Source: Methyloversatilis universalis FAM5 (GTDB taxonomy: Bacteria; Pseudomonadota; Gammaproteobacteria; Burkholderiales; Rhodocyclaceae). From it: a DNA stretch of 64,000 nucleotides. Where the stretch lies: NCBI RefSeq assembly GCF_000214035.2, contig NZ_AFHG01000053.1, positions 173,877 through 237,876 of the forward strand, in the 5' to 3' direction. The notes under the pieces were generated by a model. That model searched no databases and had not been told where the DNA came from. It saw only the letters and a list, made by a program, of their open reading frames with translations. Shown piece after piece: positions 36,562-44,975 of the stretch (position 1 is its first letter; each line of letters begins with the position of its first letter). The translations under genes and the position numbers were made by a program.

Positions 36562-38813
36562 CGGACCGCATCGCGGACGCACTGCATCAACTTCAGCGGC
36601 ATCGGGGCCTTGTCCGCGTTGGCGAGCCAACGGCATTGGGCGCGTTGACGCAGATTGAAGTCGATGTTGCCGTTGAATTGCCAAGCAGGTCTCGGCGCAG
36701 AGGGGTATCCGAGACCGGAGTACGCTCGGTCGAAACATGCGTTCTGGTGTTCGGCGCTGAATGGCCCCTGTCCGCGCCCAAGCCATTCTTGCGAGCGGAC
36801 TTCCCGCTCAACTTGCCGCATATCAACCCTCATCGCGAGGGCGAATTGGTCTCGCCTTGCCTGTTCGAGGGATCGCTCAACGAACTGCTGCATCGGTTTG
36901 GCCTAGACGCCATTGTCGATCAGTTGATCGATTGGCTGCACAAGGCCGCAGCGGGCACGTTGCTGGACCTTGAACAGGGGTGGGAGCCGACGCGACGAGA
37001 CAGCTGTCCTTCGACCGTGGTATTCAGTGCCGAGAAGGTTGCGGCCACAGCTCCCGCTGACGGCACCATTCTGGTAGTCCCCGCAGGCTACGTGACGATT
37101 GATGGCGGTCTATACGCCATCGTCAATGCCGAATTGACCCCGCAAGTCGATCCTGTGTTTTACCAGGAGACTCACAACGACAAATTGGGCAAATGGGCAA
37201 ACGGCCACACCGCCGCCTTCATTGCCCGGGCTACCATGACCGGAGGCCACCCGCATGTGGTCGGACACTACCAACCGGAGACGGTTGTCGATCTTGCGAC
37301 GCTGCTTGATCGAGCAGCAGAACTCGGCATTGATCGTGACGCTTTGGCCCAAGGCTTGGATGGTTACTACAGACACTCGATCCTGGATATTCAGCAGGAC
37401 TCGCGCGGCTGGGTGCACGGCTTTTACGCGATTGTGATTCTGACTGTACAAAGGCCAGCGTCGCTTGTGGGTTCACCAGGGAGAAGTGTCGAGCTATTGC
37501 CCTACGTGGTGCGCTATGAACTCAATGCTCAAGCACTCCTGGAGCGAAACGCCACGGTTCACCCGGCTTTTCACGCGCATGCGTTGTCTCCCGAGTTGCT
37601 AGCAAGGACATCTGGCATTACATCAGCAGCCACATCGCAGCCTCTGGTCATACTCGGCTGCGGAAGTGTGGGATCGAAAATCGCGATGCAACTGGGGCGA
37701 GCAGGCTTCGGCTCAATGACCTTCGTCGACAACGAGTCCATGTCGCCTCATAACGCGGCGCGGCATGCACTCATTGAGCGTGCATCAGTACTGGTCCCAC
37801 CTCGGAAGTCGGCGCTGATGAAGACGGCCTTTGAGGAGCTGTCACATCTTCAATCGCGCGCGTTCGACATCGACGCTGTGACCCTCCTGGTGGATCCGGC
37901 ACAGTTCGCCACAACCGTTCCGCAGGATGCAGCCATCATAGTGGACGCAACGGCATCACTTCAGGTGCTAGCCGCAGAAACACAATCAGCAGCACTGAAC
38001 CAGTCTCCTGCCCGTCTGGTACGGATCGCGATGTATGGTCAGGGCCGCTGTGTCGCGGTTTTGCTGGAAGGACCTGGTCGCGCCGGACGGGTTGACGACC
38101 TCACGGCATTCTTGTTCGAGTGCTGCCGGTTTGTGCCGGAACTGCGCGCGTCGATTGCCGGTGATACGTCTGAGCCCACCCGCATTTTCGTAGGTGACAA
38201 CTGCCGTTCACTGACGATGCCAATGTCTGATGCCGTTGTTTCTCGTTCTGCGTCACTGGCAGGCCTGCAACTGGAACGTTGGCTCGTTGGCGGGCTTCCG
38301 AAGGAAGCGACGCTTTGCGCGGGGATCTCGGATGCCGAAGGCCTGGGCATGGCATGGACCCGCGCCGGCCTTGGCCCAACCACTGTGCTCGAAGTAGTAG
38401 ACGATGGTGGCTGGAACATTCGGATTCTGCACCCGGTCGTGCAAACAATCCATGCCGATGCGTTGCGCTGGGGCGCTTTGGAAACAGGCGGAGCCTTGGT
38501 CGGCCGCATCTCGTTTGAAAATCGAACCATCACCATTACGGGCACCGTGGACGCGCCGCCTGACAGCATTCGAGGGGCCGCCCGCTTCGTCCTCGGAACG
38601 GATGGACTTGTTCAGAATTTGCGCACGGCAAATGGAAACTCTTTGGGGTATCTCACCTTCATCGGAACTTGGCACAGCCACCCGAAAGGCGGCCCACACT
38701 CGGGCATAGACCGAAACACATTGCGCAACATCGCCGAGGATGCCGGCGGCCTTCCCGCCGTGTCGTTGGTTTGGACTCCGACAGGACTCACGTGTGCTGT
38801 GGATCGCTGGTAG
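36558..38813 (+). CDS. E2-E1-JAB triple-domain fusion (bacterial ubiquitination-like enzyme)
   Basis: A 751-residue protein with three parts. Residues 1-150: E2 (UBC)-like domain with PHINPHREGELVSPCLFEG, Cys101 being the likely catalytic residue. Residues about 350-600: ThiF/E1 adenylation domain with ILGCGSVGSK (367-374) and VDNESMSPHNAARH. Residues about 610-751: JAB/JAMM isopeptidase with Glu642 in LETGGALVG and HSHP...SGID (His706, His708, Ser715, Asp718), all metal ligands present. Residues 150-350 form an unassigned beta-rich linker domain. It should activate, transfer and remove a protein modifier. No ubiquitin-like partner or cyclic-nucleotide synthase is adjacent. Confidence 0.92.
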   Translation: MTDRIADALHQLQRHRGLVRVGEPTALGALTQIEVDVAVELPSRSRRRGVSETGVRSVETCVLVFGAEWPLSAPKPFLRADFPLNLPHINPHREGELVSPCLFEGSLNELLHRFGLDAIVDQLIDWLHKAAAGTLLDLEQGWEPTRRDSCPSTVVFSAEKVAATAPADGTILVVPAGYVTIDGGLYAIVNAELTPQVDPVFYQETHNDKLGKWANGHTAAFIARATMTGGHPHVVGHYQPETVVDLATLLDRAAELGIDRDALAQGLDGYYRHSILDIQQDSRGWVHGFYAIVILTVQRPASLVGSPGRSVELLPYVVRYELNAQALLERNATVHPAFHAHALSPELLARTSGITSAATSQPLVILGCGSVGSKIAMQLGRAGFGSMTFVDNESMSPHNAARHALIERASVLVPPRKSALMKTAFEELSHLQSRAFDIDAVTLLVDPAQFATTVPQDAAIIVDATASLQVLAAETQSAALNQSPARLVRIAMYGQGRCVAVLLEGPGRAGRVDDLTAFLFECCRFVPELRASIAGDTSEPTRIFVGDNCRSLTMPMSDAVVSRSASLAGLQLERWLVGGLPKEATLCAGISDAEGLGMAWTRAGLGPTTVLEVVDDGGWNIRILHPVVQTIHADALRWGALETGGALVGRISFENRTITITGTVDAPPDSIRGAARFVLGTDGLVQNLRTANGNSLGYLTFIGTWHSHPKGGPHSGIDRNTLRNIAEDAGGLPAVSLVWTPTGLTCAVDRW

Positions 38814-38858
38814 GGGCAAAGCCACCAGCACTTTATTGGCATAAAGCGAGGGAGATGT

Positions 38859-39017
38859 ATGGCTGACTACTTCGAGATCGATTTTCTTGGCGTCGAAACA
38901 GCAAAAAGTGGGGGTGCGATCCCGCTGCACTATTCGGTGAATGGTACCGAAGGCGTGCACGTCGTTGACGGTGGATATCTGGATACGGGAGATCAGATTG
39001 TCGAGCACCTGAAGTGA
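38859..39017 (+). pseudogene. N-terminal fragment of a second MBL-fold hydrolase
   Basis: Only 52 residues (MADYFEIDFLGVETAKSGG to VEHLK) before a stop. They match the opening of ComEC-type MBL proteins: a first strand, then VVDGGYLDTGDQIVEHL, which in intact homologues precedes the HxHxDH motif. A GAGGGAG ribosome site lies at proper distance, 45 bp after the E2-E1-JAB gene. The metal motif and the rest are missing; sequence after 39017 is unrelated, with an imperfect hairpin (39018-39043). I considered a small ubiquitin-like modifier, but the C-terminus has no Gly-Gly and the MBL match is better. Confidence 0.65.
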
Positions 39018-39070
39018 CACCAATACTCACGTATGGCATGGTGACGAAAGCACATCCTTGAGAGCATGCC

Positions 39071-39424
39071 ATGAGAGCTTACTTTGCCTTTGAGCAACTC
39101 ATCCCCTCTGGCGAGCTCAAGCAATTTGTCTTCCAACTCAATGACGCGGCGAAGATCGAAGAGGCCCGGAGAATTTTGGCTTCAGGAAATCAACTTAAGG
39201 CGCACGTGCAAGGGAAGGTCGTACCTAGACCAGCCGACTATAATCCTGGCTGGTCATTTCACTTGGATCCCGAGACCATCGGTTTTTTCGAGTTCCAGAT
39301 CGAAGTGTGTGATGCCAACGTTGCTTACGTAGAGGAGCACCTAGACGAAGTTGGAGGCGCCTTTTTGCCGAACAGCTTTTGGTGCCCATGGAGTTCGCGC
39401 CTGTCCAAAGAAGTCAGCTGCTAG
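39071..39424 (+). CDS. BP74-like small protein
   Basis: A 117-residue protein resembling the BP74 N-terminal domain family (named from a Dictyostelium protein), sometimes labelled calmodulin-like in databases. Marks are YFAFEQ at the start, FVFQLNDAAKIEEARRIL, YNPGWSFHLDPETI, EVCDANVAYVEEHL and LPNSFWCPWSSRL. No enzyme function is known. It stands alone, 53 bp after the truncated MBL gene; similar genes occur in scattered bacteria, which suggests mobility. Confidence 0.7.
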   Translation: MRAYFAFEQLIPSGELKQFVFQLNDAAKIEEARRILASGNQLKAHVQGKVVPRPADYNPGWSFHLDPETIGFFEFQIEVCDANVAYVEEHLDEVGGAFLPNSFWCPWSSRLSKEVSC

Positions 39425-39514
39425 CGCCTTGAGGCCGCCAACGGGCTCCTGACACGATGCTCAAAAACAGCCAGGAGCGCTTGGCTAGATCTCTTGACGG
39501 CGCAAACGGGATAA

Positions 39515-39844
39515 TCAGCTCACGCGAGCGCGCTCAAGCTCATCCGCGCTCAGGCTCACTAACCACGTAGGCTTGCGGCCGGCGGCCCCGACCTCTTTCA
39601 CTTCCCCTGTTTCCGGATTGCGATACTTACCCGGTGCAATCTTTACCTTCACGGCACTAGTCGCGCGAGCCGCGCGGCGAAGGTTGCCACCGAGGCCCAG
39701 ATCCGCAGCTGAGAGGTTGTACTTCTTTATCTTTGCCTTGACGTCGGCGATTACTGTATCAAGTTCGCTCTTGCGGACGGCTTCAGCTTGCTGCTGCAGT
39801 TCGGATATTTTGGCAATCAGCTCTTCGTAGGTTTGCCCAGACAT
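39515..39844 (-). CDS. H-NS family nucleoid protein
   Basis: A 109-residue H-NS/MvaT-like protein: N-terminal coiled coil (YEELIAKISELQQQAEAVRK, residues about 4-24) and a C-terminal DNA-binding domain with KYRNPETGEV and GRKPTWL. Start 39844 has an AGGAGG ribosome site; an upstream in-frame codon at 39895 is not needed. Island-borne H-NS proteins often silence the island's own AT-rich genes, a plausible role here. Confidence 0.88.
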   Translation of the reverse strand: MSGQTYEELIAKISELQQQAEAVRKSELDTVIADVKAKIKKYNLSAADLGLGGNLRRAARATSAVKVKIAPGKYRNPETGEVKEVGAAGRKPTWLVSLSADELERARVS

Positions 39845-40284
39845 TGAGGCCTCCTCTTTATTGAAAACGGCAATGATACCGAGAAGTTCGTACAACGTCG
39901 GACATTAAAGTCCGTTGCCTCTTGTACCAGCACGAGATCGCCCTGAGTCCCCAAACACACTAACTCAATGAACAATTTGGCCGTGGGGAGGAGACTCCAC
40001 GGACGAATTGGCAGGGGCGGCAATCGACTCCCATGTTCGCATTGACCGCACCCTGATCACCTTGACGGACGGGGTCAACGGCTTCTAGCGCACGGCGACG
40101 CCCCTCAGCCATTGCGCACCGAACGAGATGCGATATACTTTTTATGCCTTAGACGCGGCTTCCTCATCCGCCATGGAAGGCAGCCCTCCGCGCTGCAGCG
40201 TCTTTCAGTAGTTTTGCTTCGTGCACCATGGACCCTGTCGCCATGGATCGGTAGCGGATGTCGGTCTGGCAATAGGAAACTGCC
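39845..40284. other. 440-bp intergenic stretch with a sigma-70-like promoter
   Basis: No convincing gene. Near its right end lies TTGCGC (40112-40117), 16 bp, TATACT (40134-40139), a good -35/-10 pair for the 282-residue protein at 40285. Short frames here have no family resemblance. Confidence 0.5.
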
Positions 40285-41133
40285 ATGTCTGCAAACCTGC
40301 CTACCTCTTCAGGCGCCAAAATCCCCTCTCCCCGCCGCCTCAAGAACGAGGCTAAGAAGCTTCGACGCCAAGATGGAGCGTTAACCCAGCTCGCAGCACT
40401 CGATCTGGCTGCAACTGCTCGTGGTTGGCCCTCATACAAGGCTTTCGAGCGGGAGTGGCGTAAGCAGCCATCAATAGATCGGCGCCACTTTCTGGTAACT
40501 CTCTCAGCACAGTGGTCAGACCGACTGAACAGCGCGCGAGGAACGATGCAAGCGCATGTTCAGCTGAGCGAACCTTGGTGGAACTTCCTCTCCCTTGCCG
40601 AGCGCCGCCAGATAGGTACGCTCAGCGACTTTCACATCGTTCGAGCAGATCGATCGCGCCTTGCTGCCACTGATGAATACACGTCTTGGATGTCGTGCGC
40701 TCACAATCTGAGTAAAGCGGCACGAAAGCTGGTTTTCATCGACGTAATGCGAGTTTTGGCCGCTTCACAATCCAAAGCGATCGCCGCATTTCAAGGTGAC
40801 CCTCACCGCATGCTGAGCTCCCAATACCCAAATCGAGACCACGAGACTCTGTGGTGGGACCCAGCGACGGGCTTTCATTTCATATTGAACGAACCCTACC
40901 AAATCGACCCCGACAAACAAAATAGAGTCTTGGCCGCTCGCGAGATGGTGGCACACACAACTCGCGAATGGACGATCCATAATCCGTCTGGAACGTTGGC
41001 CCAATTGATTGCGCCGATGCGCAATGAACCAGAGTTAATGGTTTTTGTCCAGCGCAGCAACGCCTTACCTGCCCGATTTAGGCAGATAGTCTTTACGGAT
41101 AACGAAGGGCACCAGTTCGATATCTTCACGTAG
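40285..41133 (+). CDS. hypothetical island protein (possibly DUF5623-like)
   Basis: A 282-residue soluble protein. The N-terminal 60 residues (RLKNEAKKLRRQDGALTQLAALDLAA, then RGWPSYKAFEREW) resemble the short helical domain seen in DUF5623-type proteins on integrative elements of beta-proteobacteria, but I am not certain. The rest is mixed alpha/beta with many Trp residues and no catalytic motif. RBS AGGAA lies 5 bp before ATG 40285; a promoter is visible 150 bp upstream. It is flanked by long non-coding stretches. Confidence 0.55.
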   Translation: MSANLPTSSGAKIPSPRRLKNEAKKLRRQDGALTQLAALDLAATARGWPSYKAFEREWRKQPSIDRRHFLVTLSAQWSDRLNSARGTMQAHVQLSEPWWNFLSLAERRQIGTLSDFHIVRADRSRLAATDEYTSWMSCAHNLSKAARKLVFIDVMRVLAASQSKAIAAFQGDPHRMLSSQYPNRDHETLWWDPATGFHFILNEPYQIDPDKQNRVLAAREMVAHTTREWTIHNPSGTLAQLIAPMRNEPELMVFVQRSNALPARFRQIVFTDNEGHQFDIFT

Positions 41134-41672
41134 TTATGCAAGGCTAGCTCGTGAGGCGCCGTAGCAGCAACCATCTGCTGATAGGCGCTCACCGTCGCGC
41201 CCCCCCTGAACACGCCAAGCCAACGGCGTCGTTCAGGATCACACCCCAACGCTGGCCATAATCGCCCCTCAGTGTCGTTCTCAACCCTGATAGCCCGTCC
41301 GCCGCTGTCCGTCACAATAAACCCATCCATGCAATTCTCGTGGAACGAACCTTGCCGGAAGTAAGTCTATTATCTGGATTACGCTGAGTGAATACCGCAT
41401 ATAGTTCAATTTTAACCCCTACTCAAATTCTGCGAAATTGAACACATTATCCTTCTCGACAAAGGCGCCGAGGGCTCATTTAAAAGCTCACTCCCAACAG
41501 CCGCCGAAACACCCCAATTGACGTCGCGAAAAATACTCTTTAGCCCCCCCCAACAACGAATTACTCTGAGATCAGATCAATATTCGCCAACTATTTTTTT
41601 GCGACAAGACGCCGAAGAAGAGGTTTACAACCCTCTAAAACGATGATCTACTTCCGCCATCGAGAGGGCGAC
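41134..41672. other. 539-bp gap, right part AT-rich
   Basis: The left 200 bp could encode a minus-strand peptide (41330 down to about 41141, MDGFIVTDSGG...) that runs on antisense into the preceding gene; it may be the 5' end of a lost gene. From 41340 to 41640 the sequence is AT-rich with no gene seen; it probably holds the promoter of the AAA+ operon. Confidence 0.45.
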
Positions 41673-43256
41673 ATGGCGATCCGAAACGTACTTTTAGACC
41701 GATTCTTCGCGAGCCACGAGGAGCTCCTTGGGCATGCTAAGGACGTTCAGGATCAGGAATTCTCTTGGTCCCTGTCGTTCTCTATTGAATTCCTTCCTGG
41801 ACACATCTCCCTTGTCTTCAAGGCATTGAGTGAGTTCAAAGCTATCGTCGGCGAGAAGCGCCTTGCAGACGACTCCGCATTCTTTTTGTGGGCAGACGCC
41901 GCGCACGGCCCCACTGTCTTCATGTTCGCGAATGGCTTGGACCGAGCCCGTCGAACGGCACTCATGGAAAGATGCAAGGAACTTCGGATGGAAGCGGCGT
42001 ATCGCTGCAAAGCGTGCGGCCGTCATCTGGATGAGATGTTCGACGGTTTCTGCCCTCCCCATTCCCGTCTTCACCGCTGGAAAGTGGAGAGATGGTATGC
42101 AGGCCCACACCAAGCTTCGCCTGAAGGCCAGAGTTCTTCTCCCAGCCATCAAGAATCAATCCTTGAAAGCGCGCCGTCTCGGATCGAGCCGGAGGAGTCA
42201 AGCTCCGAGCCGACGGCACTTGCCAGCCCTGAAGCGGCCAAAATGTGCGCCGAAGGCGGCACTTCGCCCGATATGGGACTGGTTGTTGAAATGTGGCATG
42301 AGCAGTCCGTCAGCCTGCTGAGATCTCAACTTCCCGGCATGGATGTGGACTCGAGAGCCCGCGTTCGGGGCTACATTGATCGCATCGCATCACAGAAACC
42401 AAAGAAGCCGCTCCGAATGTTTTCGGGCGTAACTCAAGGGCTTTTTGATGATTTGAGAATGCTTTTTCCGAACTTCGCCTCCGTAATCGATTACGTCGAG
42501 GGCCAATGTGCACTTTCATTGGCAACCGGCAGGGAACTCGCCTTTGATCCGATTCTTATTCACGGAAAGCCCGGCCACGGGAAGAGCATCTTTATGCAGC
42601 ACTTGGCCGCGGGGCTGAACCTGACACCCGTGCTGTTGGTGGACATGTCGTCAGCACAATGTGGCGCATCCCTTAGCGGAAGCGAACAGTACTGGGCCAA
42701 TTCAAGTCCCGGCCAGTTCTTCTGGCACGTAGTCTGCGGCGAGGTCGCCAATCCGGTTGTGGTCCTCGAAGAGATTGACAAGGTCGATCACCAACTGGGT
42801 TCACGCAATGCTACGTCGCCCCTGAGCGCCCTCCACCGACTGCTGGAACGCCATAGCGCTTCCCGGTTCTTTGATCTCGCTTTGCCCGAGTTTAATCTGG
42901 ATGTAAGCCGTGTTATCTGGCTCGCAACCTGCAACGTCATCGAACGCGTTCCGGACGCTATCAAGCAGCGGTTTCTGGCCTTTGAGATTCCCAAACCCGA
43001 TGAGAAACAGGCCAGACACATTGCGATATCCGTGTTCACCCACCTGCGTCATGAACGAGGCTGGACTCATTTTCTCGACGGAAATCTCAGTGACGAGGCG
43101 CTGCGGATCCTCTCTGTGATGCCTCCGCGCGAGATGCGAAAGCGCCTTACTGCTGGCGCTGGCCGAGCGCTTCTCGCGGGTCGGCGGTCTCTGGTCGCGG
43201 AAGACCTCCTCGGCGTCGCTCCTCTTGAGCACGGCGTGCAGCTCGTTCTTCACTGA
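41673..43256 (+). CDS. AAA+ ATPase with N-terminal zinc-finger region (Lon-like ATPase core)
   Basis: A 527-residue protein. An N-terminal domain contains CKACG...CPPH (near residue 120), a likely zinc site. A Ser/Pro/Glu-rich linker follows (about 155-200). The AAA+ module has Walker A GKPGHGKS (298-305), Walker B VVLEEIDK (about 365), sensor-1 ATCN and a sensor-2-like PREMRKRL. The spacing resembles the Lon ATPase, but no protease domain is present. ATG 41673 has a GAGAGGG ribosome site. The next two genes follow at 5 bp and with an 11-bp overlap, suggesting one complex or pathway. Confidence 0.82.
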   Translation: MAIRNVLLDRFFASHEELLGHAKDVQDQEFSWSLSFSIEFLPGHISLVFKALSEFKAIVGEKRLADDSAFFLWADAAHGPTVFMFANGLDRARRTALMERCKELRMEAAYRCKACGRHLDEMFDGFCPPHSRLHRWKVERWYAGPHQASPEGQSSSPSHQESILESAPSRIEPEESSSEPTALASPEAAKMCAEGGTSPDMGLVVEMWHEQSVSLLRSQLPGMDVDSRARVRGYIDRIASQKPKKPLRMFSGVTQGLFDDLRMLFPNFASVIDYVEGQCALSLATGRELAFDPILIHGKPGHGKSIFMQHLAAGLNLTPVLLVDMSSAQCGASLSGSEQYWANSSPGQFFWHVVCGEVANPVVVLEEIDKVDHQLGSRNATSPLSALHRLLERHSASRFFDLALPEFNLDVSRVIWLATCNVIERVPDAIKQRFLAFEIPKPDEKQARHIAISVFTHLRHERGWTHFLDGNLSDEALRILSVMPPREMRKRLTAGAGRALLAGRRSLVAEDLLGVAPLEHGVQLVLH

Positions 43257-43261
43257 TCAAA

Positions 43262-43669
43262 ATGACGCTGCAGCTGATCAGAGAACTGGTGGCCCGATAT
43301 CCCTTGTTTCTGCGCAAGCTGAGAGCGCGAACGGAGTACGAATGGCGCTGGCAGTTTCTATGCGAGGACGGCTGGTTTGATCTGCTGGACACGGCATGCA
43401 TCGGCATCGAGTCCGAATGCCGTTACGCCCTTGAGAAGCAGGGCCAGTCGATCCCGAACCTTCCTTACTTTGCAGGAGCGATGCGGACGCATTGGGAACT
43501 GGTCCTTAAGGTCCGAAACAGCACAGAAAACAGCCGATGCGTGACCGAAATCGTCCGGTCAGCGGCCCACAGCATCTGTGAGCGATGTGGCGCTCACACC
43601 TCGGATTACTCAGTTCGTCGGTCCTCGTTTTGTGAAGACTGCACACAGAGGCGGAGCGATGGTCGCTGA
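43262..43669 (+). CDS. small zinc-ribbon protein of the AAA+ operon
   Basis: A 135-residue protein with a C-terminal CERCGAHTSDY...FCEDC zinc ribbon (residues about 105-130) after a helical domain rich in Trp, Arg and Glu. It starts 5 bp after the AAA+ stop and overlaps the next gene by 11 bp. No family is recognised; it may be an adaptor or substrate-recognition subunit of the ATPase. Confidence 0.7.
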   Translation: MTLQLIRELVARYPLFLRKLRARTEYEWRWQFLCEDGWFDLLDTACIGIESECRYALEKQGQSIPNLPYFAGAMRTHWELVLKVRNSTENSRCVTEIVRSAAHSICERCGAHTSDYSVRRSSFCEDCTQRRSDGR

Positions 43670-43964
43670 GGCTCCGGCGCACTTGGCCGCCCCCTGTTCA
43701 ATACCCGAGAGCACGCATCAGAGATTGTCCGTCATGGGATCACGAACCCTCTTCCTGCTTGGGGACGTCCACGGTCGCTTCGATCACGTCCTCCACGAGG
43801 CGCTCTCCCGCCTTCCAGCTGGCGTTGTGTTCTTGGGGGACATCGAGCCGCCGCGCAGCAGGCGCGAGTTGATCGCCCTGTGCGTGGCGTCACTGGTTGT
43901 GGCCGTGACTCACAAAACCAAGGCCACAACTTTGAGCAATCCGTCTCTGCCGTCGATCGACTAG
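43659..43964 (+). pseudogene. metallophosphoesterase, truncated after first motifs
   Basis: The start ATG lies within ATGGTCGCTGA, overlapping the previous stop. Residues about 26-65 hold the calcineurin-type signature (TLFLLGDVHGRFD, then VVFLGDIEPP). An intact enzyme would continue about 150 residues with GNHD and further His motifs; here the sequence after about 43860 reads as unrelated residues to a stop at 43964. It is therefore the N-terminal fragment of the third gene of the AAA+ operon. Confidence 0.7.
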
Positions 43965-44203
43965 CGCGGAGTCGAAGAGGAAGTAGCAGCCGGCTTCTTG
44001 CTCGTGGCGGCGCACTGTTCCTTCAGCTTCTTCACTTCGGGGTACGCCACATCGCTTATGTATCGCTTCGTGTCGGCCAACTGCTCGCATGTCTTCGGCA
44101 CGGCTTTCTCATCGTCGTCATGCGCACCTGCTTGGGTCATCACAAGCGTTGAGGCAAGCGAAGCGCTTATGATGGCTGCAATCAAGAACGGGCGAACTTT
44201 TAT
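43961..44203 (-). CDS. small periplasmic protein, start codon ATA or lost
   Basis: An 80-residue protein: signal peptide (KVRPFLIAAIISASLASTL up to AGA), then a short, charged mature part (HDDDEKAVPKTCEQLADTKRY) with two Cys. A good ribosome site (AGGAGA, 44211-44216) sits 7 bp before an ATA codon at 44201-44203, where ATG would be expected, so either ATA is used or the start is mutated. ATG 44263 is in frame but adds a non-signal-like extension. Its order after the anchor and HupE genes suggests a metal-related role. Confidence 0.6.
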   Translation of the reverse strand: MKVRPFLIAAIISASLASTLVMTQAGAHDDDEKAVPKTCEQLADTKRYISDVAYPEVKKLKEQCAATSKKPAATSSSTPR

Positions 44204-44328
44204 ATCACTATCTCCTGGGGTAAAGCCCTGCCAAAGCGGCAGAACGGAAAACTTCGGTTTCATTTCGAACCAATGACATAACAATAGAACTAAAATGAAA
44301 AGACATTGGTCTGTGTCAGCTTGATTGA

Positions 44329-44954
44329 TTACAGGACGTGCTTCATCTCCCCGTACTGGCCTCGAGTACGAACGATCACCGTGACATCGGCGTCACCACG
44401 GTTTCGCCAGAACCAGTGTGGTTGCCGCTAAAAGCGGCCTGAATCACGCCATCTCCTGCAGGCGCAGCACGTCCCTTCTTGTAGCTAACAGACTGGCCAT
44501 CGCCATCGCCGTGGGTATCAAAATTCACCACGCCGCCTTCGGAAACCCAGTCGAATTCGGCTTGCTCGCCAACCTTCATACTCGACTTCACCTCGGCGCC
44601 TTGGCCGGGCTTTATCACGACACGCATTTCATCGCGCCAAGCCGAATCGTTCGCTACCGGTGTACCACTTTGTACCTGCGCTGGCATTGCGGAACCGGCG
44701 TTCCCTTTCGTCGCAACCTTTTCGGCATCCAAAGCAGCGTCAGCAGAGGCTTCTTCGGCCAACTGCGTCTTGATTTCTCCCATTTCCGTCAAGCCCAGAG
44801 CGCGTCCAATCCCGGTCGGGACGATCGCATACTCTGAGGGAAGGACAATGGCGATCAAAATGGCCATAGTAGCGATGAATGCAATCGACGTCGAGCGAAG
44901 CAGTTGTTTAGATGTGGGAAGGTCGTCGAGCGTCGGCTTGGTTGCGTTGTACAT
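44329..44954 (-). pseudogene. transmembrane anchor protein, frameshifted near C-terminus
   Basis: One N-terminal transmembrane helix (STSIAFIATMAILIAIVLP), a linker, and a cupredoxin/carbohydrate-module-like periplasmic domain. The frame ends early at 44376, but another frame from about 44402 restores the expected WFWRNRG...TVIVRTRGQYGEMKHV and ends at 44329. One base appears lost or gained near 44403. The protein family is usually called transmembrane anchor protein and is found beside HupE-type genes. Confidence 0.75.
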
Positions 44955-44975
44955 AAGATTTTCTCGGTGTGTGAA

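Noticed and set aside
38859-39017. 52-codon gene considered as a ubiquitin-like modifier
   Set aside because: No C-terminal Gly-Gly and a better match to the N-terminus of MBL hydrolases; kept as a truncated MBL gene.
40896-41330. Minus-strand frame of 144 codons
   Set aside because: It runs 240 bp antisense into the 282-residue protein gene. At most its first 60 codons could be a gene remnant.
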